NCBI GenBank assembly: GCA_016794365.1
Contig: JAEUKB010000002.1
Coordinates: 62,001-126,000, forward strand
Direction of reading: 5' to 3'
From: Myxococcales bacterium
GTDB lineage: Bacteria > Myxococcota_A > Polyangia > Palsa-1104 > JAEUJZ01
DNA length: 64,000 nt
Shown: piece after piece, positions 1 through 9,498 of the stretch
Layout of the letters: the number at the start of each line of letters is the position of its first letter
How positions within the stretch are numbered: position 1 is the stretch's first letter
The notes under the pieces: generated by a model
What the model was told of the DNA's origin: nothing
Databases searched by the model: none
What the model saw: only the letters and a program-made list of their open reading frames with translations
Translations under genes and position numbers: made by a program

Positions 1-1821
1 AGTGAGTATGCGCAGCACAAGCGAATCGATTGGTTTTGGCACGTAGACATCGATCTATCCGTCAGCGAGCTGTGGAAGCTGGTGTCGGATACATCACGGA
101 TGAATCGCGCGCTGCAAGTCAGCGAGATGAAGTTTGAAGATCGACAAGGAGTACGCATCGGAACGTCGCGTCCCGCCGGAGTGTTCCACGAGTGGATCGA
201 GGTTCCGTGGAACTGGGTGGCCGAACGGCAGATGAGCTCTGTTCGCATCTACAAGCACGGCTTTTCCAAGGTGCTCTACTCAGCGTTTCGCATGGAGCCA
301 ATCGACGATTCCCATACGCGGCTGTATCTGTACTTTGGATCCATCCCAAGAGGAATCTGGAGCACTCCGCTGCTGAAGCTTGGCTTTTCCGGCCTGCGCA
401 AGGACTACGAAAGACTGCTCCCAATCCTGGCGGAGGAAGTTAGGAATCGTCGTCCTTTTTCGACGATACCAGTCGGAAGCTCGCTCACGGAAGGAGCGGA
501 AGAGCGACTGGCTGTCATTGCCACGCAGCTACAGAGCAAGTCGCTTGATGAAGTCTGTATTCGCAAGCTGCTCGATTGGATTCGTTACGGAGATGAACAA
601 GATCTGTTTCGCATCCAAGTCCGCGAGCGCGCACGCGCCTTTGGGGTTGATGAAGATGCGCTCTTGCGAGTCTGTCTGCACGCGACGCGACTGGGACTGC
701 TAGAGCTGACCTGGGATGTGATGTGTCCGCACTGTCGCGGTGTCAGCAAGCAGAACACCAGCTTGGGAGCTGTCTCGACCCAAGGAAGCTGTGATGTCTG
801 TCTGATTCACTTTGGAACGGATGTCGCAGAGTCGATCGAGATCACCTTCCACGTTCATCCTTCGATCCGTGAGATTCCGCATCGAACCTTCTGTAGTGCA
901 GAACCAGCGACGAAAGAACACATCCGATTGCAGCAGCGCGTCTTGCCCCATGAAACGATCGTACATCGCGTTCCGCTGCGCGTAGGACGCTATCGGATGC
1001 GCATCCAAGGACAGCAGGAATACGGATATCTCGACATCTCTACGCAGGCAAGTGATCGGACGCTGACGTGGCAAAGTAGTGTGCTTCCCGATCAAGTGAC
1101 GCTCTGTCCGGATCCCGAGCTTGCGCTCACCAACGATCAGGATGCTGCGCAGACCTTCATCGTGGAAATGTCTACTTGGAGCGATCTGGCGCTGCGTCCG
1201 GGCCGACTGCTCAGCCTGCAAGAGTTCCGCGATCTGTTTAGCGAAGAGTATTTAGGACAAGACGTACAGCTTGCGATCGGTGAACAGACGATTCTGTTTA
1301 CAGACATGGTGGGATCTACCGCGCTGTACGCACAGCAAGGGGACGCCGCCGCCTTTCGAGAAGTGCGACGGCACTTCGCAGATGTGTTTTCGATCATCGG
1401 AAGTCATCGCGGCGCGGTGGTCAAGACCATCGGAGACGCAGTAATGGGCGCGTTTACCAATCCGCTTGATGCGGTGATCGCAGCCAAAGAGATTCACGAT
1501 CGATTCCCACCGGGCAAAGCGGACTCTGTGACACGACTGCGGATCTCGCTCAATACTGGACCGTGTATCGCGGTCAAGCTGAACACAGACATCGATTACT
1601 TTGGTCACAGCGTCAACATCGCGGCCAAGCTACAGAGCCTGGCCGGAGCCTGGCAAGTTGCGATGAGCGAGCGCGTCTATCAAGCGCCCGGTGTCAAGGA
1701 ATGGCTGACGAGTCAACAGGCCGCACTGAGTACACTTCAGTATGAGTCTCCTTCTCTGCGCGCTGCGGTCTCTGTGATGCGCTGGAACGTGTATCCGCAA
1801 GATGTCACAGAGAAAGTCTGA
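1..1821 (+). CDS. Class III adenylate/guanylate cyclase, 5' end outside window
   Basis: Makes a cyclic nucleotide (probably cAMP) from NTP. The frame is open from base 1, so the true start lies upstream; an internal GTG at 82 is only a fallback. The N-terminal part looks like an SRPBCC/START-type module, followed by a region with two CxxC pairs (CPHC and CDVC, about 725-815) as in DUF5939-type myxobacterial cyclases. The C-terminal cyclase domain has the first metal Asp in LFTDMVGST (near 1290), the second in TIGDAVMGAF, and DYFGHSVN before the last helix. The Lys in VKTIGD and the Asp in DYFG fit the adenine-selective pattern. In the NxxxR transition-state motif the sequence reads NIAAK, Lys in place of Arg, so activity may be altered. 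Family assignment is confident; cAMP versus cGMP is inferred. Confidence 0.9.
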   Translation, partial: SEYAQHKRIDWFWHVDIDLSVSELWKLVSDTSRMNRALQVSEMKFEDRQGVRIGTSRPAGVFHEWIEVPWNWVAERQMSSVRIYKHGFSKVLYSAFRMEPIDDSHTRLYLYFGSIPRGIWSTPLLKLGFSGLRKDYERLLPILAEEVRNRRPFSTIPVGSSLTEGAEERLAVIATQLQSKSLDEVCIRKLLDWIRYGDEQDLFRIQVRERARAFGVDEDALLRVCLHATRLGLLELTWDVMCPHCRGVSKQNTSLGAVSTQGSCDVCLIHFGTDVAESIEITFHVHPSIREIPHRTFCSAEPATKEHIRLQQRVLPHETIVHRVPLRVGRYRMRIQGQQEYGYLDISTQASDRTLTWQSSVLPDQVTLCPDPELALTNDQDAAQTFIVEMSTWSDLALRPGRLLSLQEFRDLFSEEYLGQDVQLAIGEQTILFTDMVGSTALYAQQGDAAAFREVRRHFADVFSIIGSHRGAVVKTIGDAVMGAFTNPLDAVIAAKEIHDRFPPGKADSVTRLRISLNTGPCIAVKLNTDIDYFGHSVNIAAKLQSLAGAWQVAMSERVYQAPGVKEWLTSQQAALSTLQYESPSLRAAVSVMRWNVYPQDVTEKV

Positions 1822-1830
1822 GTACTTGCG

Positions 1831-2307
1831 CTAGTCCTTCTTTCCTTCCGATGTGCTGATGGTGATCTTGCGTGGCTGCGCAGCGACACGCTTGGGAATC
1901 TGTAGGCTCAGGACTCCGGCATGTAGCTCTGCTTTGATCTGTTCCACATCAGCGCTTTCTGGAAGCGTGAAGGTACGCTGGAAGCTGCCAAAGTGGCGCT
2001 CGAACATGAAGTAGTTTTCACCTTCTTTGCGCTCCTCTGCTTCGCGCTTTCCGACGATGCTCAAGCGATTTCCGTTGTGCGAGATCTCGAGATCGGATTC
2101 CTTCACTCCGGGCAGATCTGCTTTGAACAAAAAGGCATCCTTGGTTTCTTTCACATCGAAGCTCGGTGCAAACTCCGCATGACGAAGCGATGCGTCAGCA
2201 GTGGGATGCACACGGAACAGTCCTTCGACTACGCGGAACGGATCAAACTCCGCAAACAGCGCCGGGAAAGCAGGACCAGAGACAGGACGACGGATGATGG
2301 TAGCCAT
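1831..2307 (-). CDS. Hsp20/alpha-crystallin small heat shock protein
   Basis: ATP-independent holdase chaperone of the cytosol, 158 residues. The alpha-crystallin domain runs from about residue 45 to 140 and contains FLFKADLPGVKESDLEIS and a central strand region rich in E/K. A C-terminal LQIPK segment is the usual I-x-I type anchor. The start at 2307 (MATIIRRP) is chosen because a strong ribosome site (AGGAGG) lies a few bases upstream; an in-frame ATG at 2373 would add 22 residues without family likeness. It converges with the cyclase gene, separated by 9 bases. No CIRCE element was seen in the leader. Confidence 0.93.
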   Translation of the reverse strand: MATIIRRPVSGPAFPALFAEFDPFRVVEGLFRVHPTADASLRHAEFAPSFDVKETKDAFLFKADLPGVKESDLEISHNGNRLSIVGKREAEERKEGENYFMFERHFGSFQRTFTLPESADVEQIKAELHAGVLSLQIPKRVAAQPRKITISTSEGKKD

Positions 2308-2482
2308 GGGATTCCTCCTAAAAACGGGATGACCTAGCACTTGCTCACACCACAGGCTCTGCATGTGGCGCACAACTGTCTGGATACGACCGGAAGGACT
2401 TCCCTGCTCAGCGTTGAGCGAGTTCCCTTGCGGTCAGAGAAAGAGATAAGTTCGGCTTAGGAACCGAGCAAGGGGGGCTCTG

Positions 2483-3880
2483 TTATTTTTTTGCAGAGTC
2501 CGTACGAATCCGCAGCTTGTCGAGGAGTCCGCGCCGGGTTTCCTTCGTCAGCTCTTCCAGCAGAGAGTCTCTGTTCCAGGAACCAAGCACGCGATTCCCA
2601 ATGATCACGTAGCTGGCTCCACGCAGATCCAGAAGCTGAAGCTGTGAGCGATCGACGGCGACACGGACTCTGCCTTGCGTGGCTTGCGCTTCGACTCTGG
2701 CCAGATCCCCGCGACGACGAAGCACGTTCATTACGTCTTCGTAGCGAAGGAAAAAGCGTCGCGACATCAGATCCACCAGCTCATCCAGAACGCGAAAGAA
2801 CAAGAGCGAATCGACCGCAGCCACTTGGGCGAGCAGCTCGCTCACCCGACGCGCGGACGGAGTCACGGGAGAGAGCATCACACACATTCGCACCCGATCA
2901 CGCAGTCGCGACCAGACATCCAGCACCGCGCGCGCTTGGGCCCCGGCATTGAACGTATCGTGATGAAAGACAAACACCAGCGTCGTAGGCGCAATCTGTG
3001 GACCTTGACACGGCAAACCAGCGACGGAAACAGAGACGGTTTCAGGAGCCCGAGGCGACTCCCGGAGGCGTCCAAACTGACTGGGCGAAAAGCGACTCAG
3101 CGCGCGCCGCTCGTCTTCTCTGTCGCGACGAGGATCCAGCAGATGCGCATGCAGCGCCGAAGGCTTTACGCCATTCCGTAGTGCTTCCGCAGCGCGCTCA
3201 CGCTGAAGATCCAGCTCGTCAAAGATGCGTGCTTCGGGCTGTCCTCCGATGATTCGCTTTCCGTTCACGCGCACATCCGACACGAGCTGACCTTTGAGCG
3301 GACCTTCCCACAGCGCGCGCAGCACGCGACGATGACGATGCACGCGCAGCGCAGTCTGCAAGTCGGAAACATCGATTCCAAGCCGCTGCGCGACACGCCA
3401 CAGCTCTTCGCTCTGCGCTGGATCGGACACGGACGCAAGCCACGCAGGATGCGCGCACAGCTCGATCAGAAACGGAATGCACGCGCTCGGCTGCTGCTCA
3501 CACGCGGTCAACAGCAGTTCTTCCCCCCGCTCGGTTGTGCTGCGCAGCGGATAAAAGCGCAGCCGCACATCGCGCACATCCGCAAGTCGCGTAGCCAGAC
3601 TGCGCAGAAGCGGAGCGGGACAGACTCCACCGAGCGTTCCGGTCACCTCGATCGAAATCGGCGCATGCTCAGGACCAAGCTGCGGAACCAGCGTCGGGGG
3701 ATTCGCCGACAGCTCGCTCACAGAATCGACTGGCACTGCCTGCACGGCATGAACCGGCGCGGCTTGCGCAGCGCAGCGGAGCGGAACTCCAACCGTCAGC
3801 AGACCGAGCAGCCCCAAGGCCACGCTCACCCGCTGTCTGAACCCTCGCTGCGCTGGTCGAACCGCCGTCCGCACCACCAT
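2483..3880 (-). CDS. Exported DsbA-like protein with two thioredoxin-fold repeats, no CxxC
   Basis: A 465-residue protein with an N-terminal signal peptide ([19 protein letters not shown]). Two DsbA-like halves can be seen. The first begins at [10 protein letters not shown] and ends in [20 protein letters not shown], the usual substrate-side 'ingr..G' ending of DsbA domains. The second begins near [14 protein letters not shown] and ends at [12 protein letters not shown]. Where DsbA carries CxxC, the first half has GVCPAP (one Cys) and the second HHDTF (none), so classical disulfide exchange is unlikely. Start at 3880 follows an AGGTGAG ribosome site; the frame stays open to 4150, but that part lies over fabF and is not family-like. 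Divergent from fabF. Function unknown; a periplasmic binding or chaperone role is inferred. Confidence 0.75.
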   Translation of the reverse strand: MVVRTAVRPAQRGFRQRVSVALGLLGLLTVGVPLRCAAQAAPVHAVQAVPVDSVSELSANPPTLVPQLGPEHAPISIEVTGTLGGVCPAPLLRSLATRLADVRDVRLRFYPLRSTTERGEELLLTACEQQPSACIPFLIELCAHPAWLASVSDPAQSEELWRVAQRLGIDVSDLQTALRVHRHRRVLRALWEGPLKGQLVSDVRVNGKRIIGGQPEARIFDELDLQRERAAEALRNGVKPSALHAHLLDPRRDREDERRALSRFSPSQFGRLRESPRAPETVSVSVAGLPCQGPQIAPTTLVFVFHHDTFNAGAQARAVLDVWSRLRDRVRMCVMLSPVTPSARRVSELLAQVAAVDSLLFFRVLDELVDLMSRRFFLRYEDVMNVLRRRGDLARVEAQATQGRVRVAVDRSQLQLLDLRGASYVIIGNRVLGSWNRDSLLEELTKETRRGLLDKLRIRTDSAKK

Positions 3881-3947
3881 CTCTCTCTCACCTGAAATTA
3901 CTCCAGTTCGTAGCCTAGCTGCGGGCTTTGTGATACACCGCAAGCTT

Positions 3948-5267
3948 ATGCAAAGACGAGTTGTGGTCACTGGCATCGGGCTCTGTACTCCGCTTGGACT
4001 GGGACGCGAGGCATCGTGGAAAGCGTGCCTGGCAGGACAAAGCGGCATCGGACCCATCACCCACTTCGACACGACCCAGTACAGCACGCACTTTGGCGGT
4101 GAAGTCAAAGGACTCGATCCGACGACGTTTATCGACAAGCGCGAAGCCAAGCACCTGGACTTGTTTGTGATTTATGCGCTGTACGCGGCGGAAGAAGCGA
4201 TGGCGCACGCGGGGCTCACGATCAATCCCGAGCCCGCCGACAAGCGAGGTCTGTTTGATCCCAACCTTGCGCTCGAAACCGGCGTTCGTCCCGACGGTAG
4301 CTATCCATGCGACCGCATCGGTACGTTCATTGGCGCGGGCCTTGGCGGTGTCAGTCACATCGAATCGACGCACACCACGCTGACCGAGCGCGGACCTGGA
4401 CGCATCTCTCCCTACTTTGTCCCGCAGATCATCATCAACATGGCGCCGGGCCTTCTGTCGATTCGCAAAGGAATCAAGGGTCCAAACTTCAGCCAAGTGT
4501 CAGCCTGCGCGACGGGAGCCCACGCCATCGGAGAAGCCGCACGTACGATCATTGATGGCGCTGCCGATGTCATGATCGCGGGCGGAACCGAAGCGACGGT
4601 TTCTCCGCTTGGGGTGGGAGGCTTCAACGCAATGCGCGCGCTTTCGACGCGAAATGATGCGCCGGAAAAGGCCTCGCGTCCGTTTGACATCGATCGAGAC
4701 GGCTTCGTGATTGCGGAAGGTGCAGGCATCCTGATCTTGGAAGAGAGAGAGTCTGCGCTGCGTCGTGGAGCCCACATCTTGGCCGAGCTGGTTGGCTACG
4801 GACGCACGGCGGACGGCTTCCACATGACCTCTCCCAGCGCCGATGGTGAAGGTGCGCAGCGCTGCATGCGAATGGCCCTTCGCGAGGCCCACAAGCACGG
4901 CATTGGCCTTTCGGACATCGGCTACATCAACGCGCACGGAACCTCTACCAAGCAAGGTGACATCGCAGAGACGGTCGCGATCAAGACCGTGTTCGGAGAC
5001 CACGCACGCAAGCTGGCGGTGTCTTCCACCAAGTCGATGACCGGACACATGCTCGGTGCAGCCGGTGGTGTCGAAGCTGCGTTCTCGATCTTGTCGATCC
5101 TCGACGGAGCGATTCCGCCCACGATCAACCTGGAAAAGCCCGATCCAGAGTGCGATCTGGACTATGTTCCGCACACCGCGCGCACCATCAAAAACAGCGT
5201 TGCTCTGTCGAATAGCTTTGGCTTCGGCGGCACCAACGCCACGCTCATCTTCGCCAAGCACTCCTAA
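3948..5267 (+). CDS. fabF: Beta-ketoacyl-ACP synthase II
   Basis: Condenses malonyl-ACP with acyl-ACP in fatty acid elongation. Catalytic Cys sits in [15 protein letters not shown], the first His in [11 protein letters not shown], the second in [14 protein letters not shown], with the conserved Lys before it; the C-terminal [13 protein letters not shown] glycine motif is intact. At 439 residues it is somewhat longer than the usual 410-415, due mainly to an insertion around residues 95-120 ([19 protein letters not shown] region). Start ATG 3948 (MQRRVVVTG) matches the family; a GTG 18 bases upstream is less likely. It stands alone, without fabD/fabG/acpP neighbours, so it may serve a side pathway or be a dispersed housekeeping copy. 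Confidence 0.95.
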   Translation: MQRRVVVTGIGLCTPLGLGREASWKACLAGQSGIGPITHFDTTQYSTHFGGEVKGLDPTTFIDKREAKHLDLFVIYALYAAEEAMAHAGLTINPEPADKRGLFDPNLALETGVRPDGSYPCDRIGTFIGAGLGGVSHIESTHTTLTERGPGRISPYFVPQIIINMAPGLLSIRKGIKGPNFSQVSACATGAHAIGEAARTIIDGAADVMIAGGTEATVSPLGVGGFNAMRALSTRNDAPEKASRPFDIDRDGFVIAEGAGILILEERESALRRGAHILAELVGYGRTADGFHMTSPSADGEGAQRCMRMALREAHKHGIGLSDIGYINAHGTSTKQGDIAETVAIKTVFGDHARKLAVSSTKSMTGHMLGAAGGVEAAFSILSILDGAIPPTINLEKPDPECDLDYVPHTARTIKNSVALSNSFGFGGTNATLIFAKHS

Positions 5268-5300
5268 CGCGGGCGCTGCGCATGCGCTACCATCTACAGT

Positions 5301-5720
5301 GTGGAGCTGCGCATTGGATCGCACGAAGTCTGTCGCCAAGGCGATGTGTTCATCGTGCGAGTGCGCGGACCGTTCACACTGCCGGATGCAGAGCAGTACG
5401 TACAGCTTCGCAACGCAGTCCAAGCGGAGCTTCTGTACGTGCTCCTGCTGATCGATACGACGTTCGCAACCACCATGCCTCCTGAAGCGCGTCGCTTCAT
5501 CGTCAACTCCAAAGTCCAGGGAGATCCGCATCTTCACGGCATTGCATTTTTGGGAGTGCGACCGCTGATGCGCGGACTGATTCAGCTTCTGTGTTCAGCG
5601 GTGACGCTCATCGGACAGCGTCCAATCTACGCGCACTTTGCGAGCAGTGAAGACGATGCATTTCGCTATCTGCACGAACAGAGACATCGAATTCACAAGC
5701 GCACACGACCAAGCTCCTAA
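5301..5720 (+). CDS. Small SpoIIAA/STAS-like protein
   Basis: A 139-residue cytosolic protein starting at GTG 5301, 33 bases after fabF. The pattern (GDVFIVRVRGPFTL, then a LYVLLLIDTTF strand, an Ala/Arg-rich helix, GIAFLG strand and a C-terminal 'asseddAfrYLheqR') resembles the STAS/SEC14-like (SpoIIAA-like) small proteins common in myxobacteria. No phosphorylatable Ser typical of anti-sigma antagonists can be fixed with certainty. The close spacing suggests co-transcription with fabF. Family call is from pattern only. Confidence 0.6.
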   Translation: MELRIGSHEVCRQGDVFIVRVRGPFTLPDAEQYVQLRNAVQAELLYVLLLIDTTFATTMPPEARRFIVNSKVQGDPHLHGIAFLGVRPLMRGLIQLLCSAVTLIGQRPIYAHFASSEDDAFRYLHEQRHRIHKRTRPSS

Positions 5721-5792
5721 GCGCGCGTTTCTATCGTAAACACTGTCACCGTAGCGACGCACCATGAGCGGCTGTGATAAGGTCGGGCACCG

Positions 5793-8141
5793 ATGTCGCT
5801 TACGCCTTCACAGACTGACGATGACGCAGCATCCGACGGACAATTGCGCACGTCACGAACCATTTCGATCACGCTGGGAGCGCTGTCTGTTCTTGTCGTG
5901 ATGCTGTTTTACGCGCTGTATGTGATTCGCAACTTTGACGGTCCCATCGGCGACTACAGCGAGTCCTTTTTGTACGAATACTTGCCGTGGTACGCGTCGC
6001 GACATCTGTCACTTTGGCCGATTCCCAAGCTGTCACTTCACACCGATGAAGTGTTGTATCCGTTTGGCGGAAACGTCGCGCTACAGAGCTGGTGCGTCGA
6101 GCGTGAGATTCTGTTTTCTTTGCTGAAGTCACGCTTCCCCCAAGCGCCGCTGCTACAGCTTTACTATCTGTTTGGCGTCGCGCTGAGCACGCTGGGAACG
6201 TATCTGCTTTTGCTTCCGCGCTTTGGTGCGGCTAGGGCTGCGCTCACGACGGTGACTGCGCATGCACTGAACTTTTACTCGATGCAAAAGTATGCGTATC
6301 ACTACAACATCGCTTGCTATCACTGGACGACGCTCGGGATTGTCTGTGACTTTGTGATCGCGTGGGATGTCGTGAAAACGCGCGCGGTTAGCCTGCGTCT
6401 TGTGCTGGTACGTCTCCTTCTGCTGGTGCTCGCGTTTGGACTGGAGCTGGGTCACGTTCTGGGCTTTTCACTGACCTCGTTTGCGGCGACAAGCATCTAC
6501 CTTGTGTGGTTCCTCTATCGAGGATCACGTCCCAACATCCTGACGCTGCGTACGCTGTGTGCAGGCTGGTTACGTGAGCTACGCAGCCATCGCGCATTGA
6601 TCTTCATCCTGCTTGGCGCAGCGCTCTGCACAGCCTGGCTGTACGGATCGATCACCGCAGGAATTGTCTGGGATTCCTTGTCGATGGGACGCTTTCCCGG
6701 CAACAGCGGAGAGTGGTGGGCCAGTCCGCTGCGCCTGCTGATTCCCTTCACGCCGTGGCTTCATCCGTCGATGCAGCCGCCGTTTTTGCATGTCACCGGA
6801 GACGTTGCGGAAACCGGAATCGGAGGCGGAAGCGCAGGTCTGTTTCTGCTGATTCTGTGCTGCATCGGGATCGTTCAGCGCAGAGCGTATCGCCCGCGAT
6901 CTCCGTACTTTCCGCTGTTTGTTACGCTGATTCTGTACGTAGCAACCAGTACGTATCTGCCACTTTTGCGCGCCCTGCCCTGGTTTCTGTTCTGTCGGGT
7001 GTATTCACGCGCCACGCTGGTCTACAGCACCATCATGGCGCTGCTTGCCGTCGAGATCACGCTTCCCAAAGGCTCTGTAATGAAGCGCTTGGGAGTCCTG
7101 TGTTCGCTCTTGGGAATCGCGATCATCGAGCTGTATACCGTGGTTCAGTTAAAGCGCGCGCATCCAACCTATACGTTTGATTCCAACCAGCGCGCGTACT
7201 TTGACACGCTGAAGAAGCTGCCTGGTGAAGCGGTCTTGGACTTTCCGTTCTGTCTCACTGGCGGAAACGGTGATCTCGGTGGACTGTGTCCATACTGGCA
7301 GCGCGTCAAAGGAGTCTATGCGCTGGCGCGCTTTCACGAAAAGAAGGTGATCGGACAGTATCTCGGACGCATTCATCCGTCGCAGGTTGCTCCGTTTGTG
7401 CGTCAAGGCTGGGATGAGCTGTTCGATCCCGATCACTACGACATGACGCGCGCAACCAAGCAGAAGCGCTGCCTGCATGATGCAGAGTGGACGTTCTTTA
7501 CCGCGTTCTATCAGCGCAATGACTTCGCAGCGATTCAGCTTGCGATCGATCTGCTTCCGCCAGGCTGTGCAGAACAGTTTTACGCTCGCTTCGGTCAGCC
7601 CATCGCGCGCATGACGCTCTTGAATGCAGGCACGCTGGTGCTGATTCCCAAGCCAATCGAGCAGCGCGCGCTCGTCGATAAAGAGCTGGGAAAACAGCTC
7701 GCGCTTTTGCGATCAGATCCCGGACAGTTTTCGCGTCACTTCACTGCACAGGATCTTCAGCGATCGGATGAACACGCGATCGCGATTCGTTCTGATGATC
7801 ACGGACAGCCCACGATCTTTGAGTTTCAGCCCGGCTCACACGCGACGATTTATGGTCCGTATGTCACGCTGCCTGCGGGTCTTTATGAAGTCCGTTTCGA
7901 TCTGGAACTTACGCATCCAGCGACGGGAACGATTGCTCAGCTCGATCTGGTTGGGGGTCTGGGAACCGATCGGTTTGGCCAGCTTCGCTTGGATGCAGCG
8001 CAGCTTGCAAACGGACGCACGCAGATTACGTTTCCCGCCAAGATTCCCACCAAGTCTTCACGCATCGAAGTGCGCGTAGAAAACAAAAGAGCCGGTCTGC
8101 GCGTCCATCAAGTCACGGTTCACAGACTGGGTCCGCCATAG
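5793..8141 (+). CDS. Multi-pass membrane protein, GT-C glycosyltransferase-like
   Basis: A 782-residue integral membrane protein. The first membrane helix is at about residues 27-48, followed by a large outer loop with GDYSESFLYEYLPW, then roughly ten more hydrophobic helices up to residue ~450. The last ~330 residues are soluble and end in a beta-rich domain (ATIYGPYVTLPAGLYEVRFDLEL onward) that looks like a jelly-roll or carbohydrate-binding type fold. This layout (acidic residues in the first loop, many helices, soluble C-terminus) is that of polyprenyl-sugar-dependent GT-C or YfhO-like proteins. No exact family is recognised. The convergent methyltransferase suggests a glycan or lipid context, which is inference. 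Confidence 0.6.
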   Translation: MSLTPSQTDDDAASDGQLRTSRTISITLGALSVLVVMLFYALYVIRNFDGPIGDYSESFLYEYLPWYASRHLSLWPIPKLSLHTDEVLYPFGGNVALQSWCVEREILFSLLKSRFPQAPLLQLYYLFGVALSTLGTYLLLLPRFGAARAALTTVTAHALNFYSMQKYAYHYNIACYHWTTLGIVCDFVIAWDVVKTRAVSLRLVLVRLLLLVLAFGLELGHVLGFSLTSFAATSIYLVWFLYRGSRPNILTLRTLCAGWLRELRSHRALIFILLGAALCTAWLYGSITAGIVWDSLSMGRFPGNSGEWWASPLRLLIPFTPWLHPSMQPPFLHVTGDVAETGIGGGSAGLFLLILCCIGIVQRRAYRPRSPYFPLFVTLILYVATSTYLPLLRALPWFLFCRVYSRATLVYSTIMALLAVEITLPKGSVMKRLGVLCSLLGIAIIELYTVVQLKRAHPTYTFDSNQRAYFDTLKKLPGEAVLDFPFCLTGGNGDLGGLCPYWQRVKGVYALARFHEKKVIGQYLGRIHPSQVAPFVRQGWDELFDPDHYDMTRATKQKRCLHDAEWTFFTAFYQRNDFAAIQLAIDLLPPGCAEQFYARFGQPIARMTLLNAGTLVLIPKPIEQRALVDKELGKQLALLRSDPGQFSRHFTAQDLQRSDEHAIAIRSDDHGQPTIFEFQPGSHATIYGPYVTLPAGLYEVRFDLELTHPATGTIAQLDLVGGLGTDRFGQLRLDAAQLANGRTQITFPAKIPTKSSRIEVRVENKRAGLRVHQVTVHRLGPP

Positions 8142-8157
8142 GTGTTGGGAAGCGCTG

Positions 8158-8991
8158 TCAGCCTCGGCGCGTCAGCACCATCAGGACCAAGTTTCCAAAC
8201 GGATTGCGCCAGCTTGTGTGCGGAACCATTCGGGACAGACTGCGCGCAAGCTCATAGGAAAGTCCCGCCAAAAACGGCGTGACAAAGTGCGTGGTGGTCT
8301 TCAGATCGAGCGCAAACTCTGCATCAACAGGTGGATACAGCGACGATAGACGCCGTTCCATATTGAAGTATGTAAAGCGCGTAATATGCTGCTCTTCGTA
8401 GCTGACTTCGGACAGTCTGTTCAGGATCTGTTCCAGAATCGGCCAGCTACTTGCGTAGTTGGGAGTCGTCAGGACCAGCTTTCCGCCCGGACGAAGGAGC
8501 CGCGCCAGCTCGGAAAACAGATCGTAAATCTCCGACGGCTGAAGGTGCTCGATCACTTCGATGAGCGTGATGCAGTCAAAGCTCCCTTCGATCGTTCGCA
8601 GGTGTGTGATGCTGGGAACGTGACGAAAGCTGCGAAAGGAAGCGCCGTAGGTGCGGTTGGCGTAATCGATCTGTGCGGGCAGGATATCGACGCCGAGCTG
8701 ACGATTGAAGCGCTCCTCGGGAAGCAGAGACAGAAACGTCCCGGCAAAGCAGCCAATGTCCAAGATCGACTGACCGGGAGCGCTCGGTAGATAGTCGATC
8801 ACGCGCTCGAACTTGGACACATGCCACAAGCGCCGAATCGGATTCCCTTGGCGCATCACCTGATCGTAGTAGCCCGCAGGAATGGCCTCATAGTCGAACA
8901 GAGTTCCTGCTTCGGACTTGGGCTGCGGATGGGAAGAGCAGCCACTGGGCGGCTCGGCGCTAAGACCAGGCTTGTCGGTTTCGCTGACCAT
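8158..8991 (-). CDS. Class I SAM-dependent methyltransferase
   Basis: A 277-residue protein. SAM-binding motif I is ILDIGCFAGTFLSLL (about residue 75), with the acidic motif II end in QLGVDILPAQIDYA, and the post-motif FDCITLIEVIEHLQPSEIYDLF, then LLRPGGKLVLTTPNY. This order is that of Methyltransf_11/23 (UbiE/COQ5-like) enzymes acting on small molecules or glycans. The first ~30 residues are polar and unlike the fold, so a later start is possible. Convergent with the membrane protein at 5793-8141. Substrate unknown. Confidence 0.85.
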   Translation of the reverse strand: MVSETDKPGLSAEPPSGCSSHPQPKSEAGTLFDYEAIPAGYYDQVMRQGNPIRRLWHVSKFERVIDYLPSAPGQSILDIGCFAGTFLSLLPEERFNRQLGVDILPAQIDYANRTYGASFRSFRHVPSITHLRTIEGSFDCITLIEVIEHLQPSEIYDLFSELARLLRPGGKLVLTTPNYASSWPILEQILNRLSEVSYEEQHITRFTYFNMERRLSSLYPPVDAEFALDLKTTTHFVTPFLAGLSYELARSLSRMVPHTSWRNPFGNLVLMVLTRRG

Positions 8992-9061
8992 GGAAGAGCC
9001 CTGGACAGTGCGATAGCGGCGTCGCTCTTGTCAAGCCAGCCCGCCGGTTTAGGATGCGCGA

Positions 9062-9430
9062 ATGGCGACTCACATCCGCAAACCCACAGTCATTACAGCC
9101 GCAGGCAACAAACCCAAGCTCATCGAGGAGTTCATCGGACGGGTCAACTCCAAGACCGACAGCCTCAGCATCGCGCGGATGAAGAGTCCCGGCGGCTGGG
9201 TCGAGCCCGGACAGACTCCCGACTTTGATGAATACACGGTGGTGCTCGCGGGCATGCTGCGGGTCACAACCGAAGAGGGAGTCAGCGATGTGCGCGCGGG
9301 CGAAGCGATCATCACGCCCAAGCACAAGTGGGTTCAGTACAGCACGCCCGAAGCGTCAGGCGCAGAGTACATCGCGGTCTGTCTGCCCGCGTTTTCCCCA
9401 GACACGGTTCATCGCGACGACACAAAGTAG
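9062..9430 (+). CDS. Cupin-fold small protein
   Basis: A 122-residue single-domain cupin. Conserved cupin elements are PDFDEYTVVLAGMLRVTTEEG (motif 1) and AGEAIITPKHKWVQYS (motif 2). Motif 1 lacks the usual HxH pair: the region reads PGQTPDFDEY, leaving mainly Asp/Glu and one His (HKW) as candidate metal ligands. It may therefore be a non-classical metal binder or a non-enzymatic ligand-binding cupin. Divergent from the methyltransferase at 8158-8991. Function not assignable. Confidence 0.8.
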   Translation: MATHIRKPTVITAAGNKPKLIEEFIGRVNSKTDSLSIARMKSPGGWVEPGQTPDFDEYTVVLAGMLRVTTEEGVSDVRAGEAIITPKHKWVQYSTPEASGAEYIAVCLPAFSPDTVHRDDTK

Positions 9431-9498
9431 AAGCAAGGGATGAAAGTGCGTGGACCGAGCTCGGCACCGCGCGCGATCCGCACACCGAGGCAGGCCCG

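Noticed and set aside
2308..2482. CIRCE or other heat-shock operator before hsp20
   Set aside because: No TTAGCACTC-N9-GAGTGCTAA or similar arrangement seen.
4500..5537. 345-codon minus-strand frame opposite fabF
   Set aside because: Antisense of a complete ketoacyl synthase with all catalytic residues.
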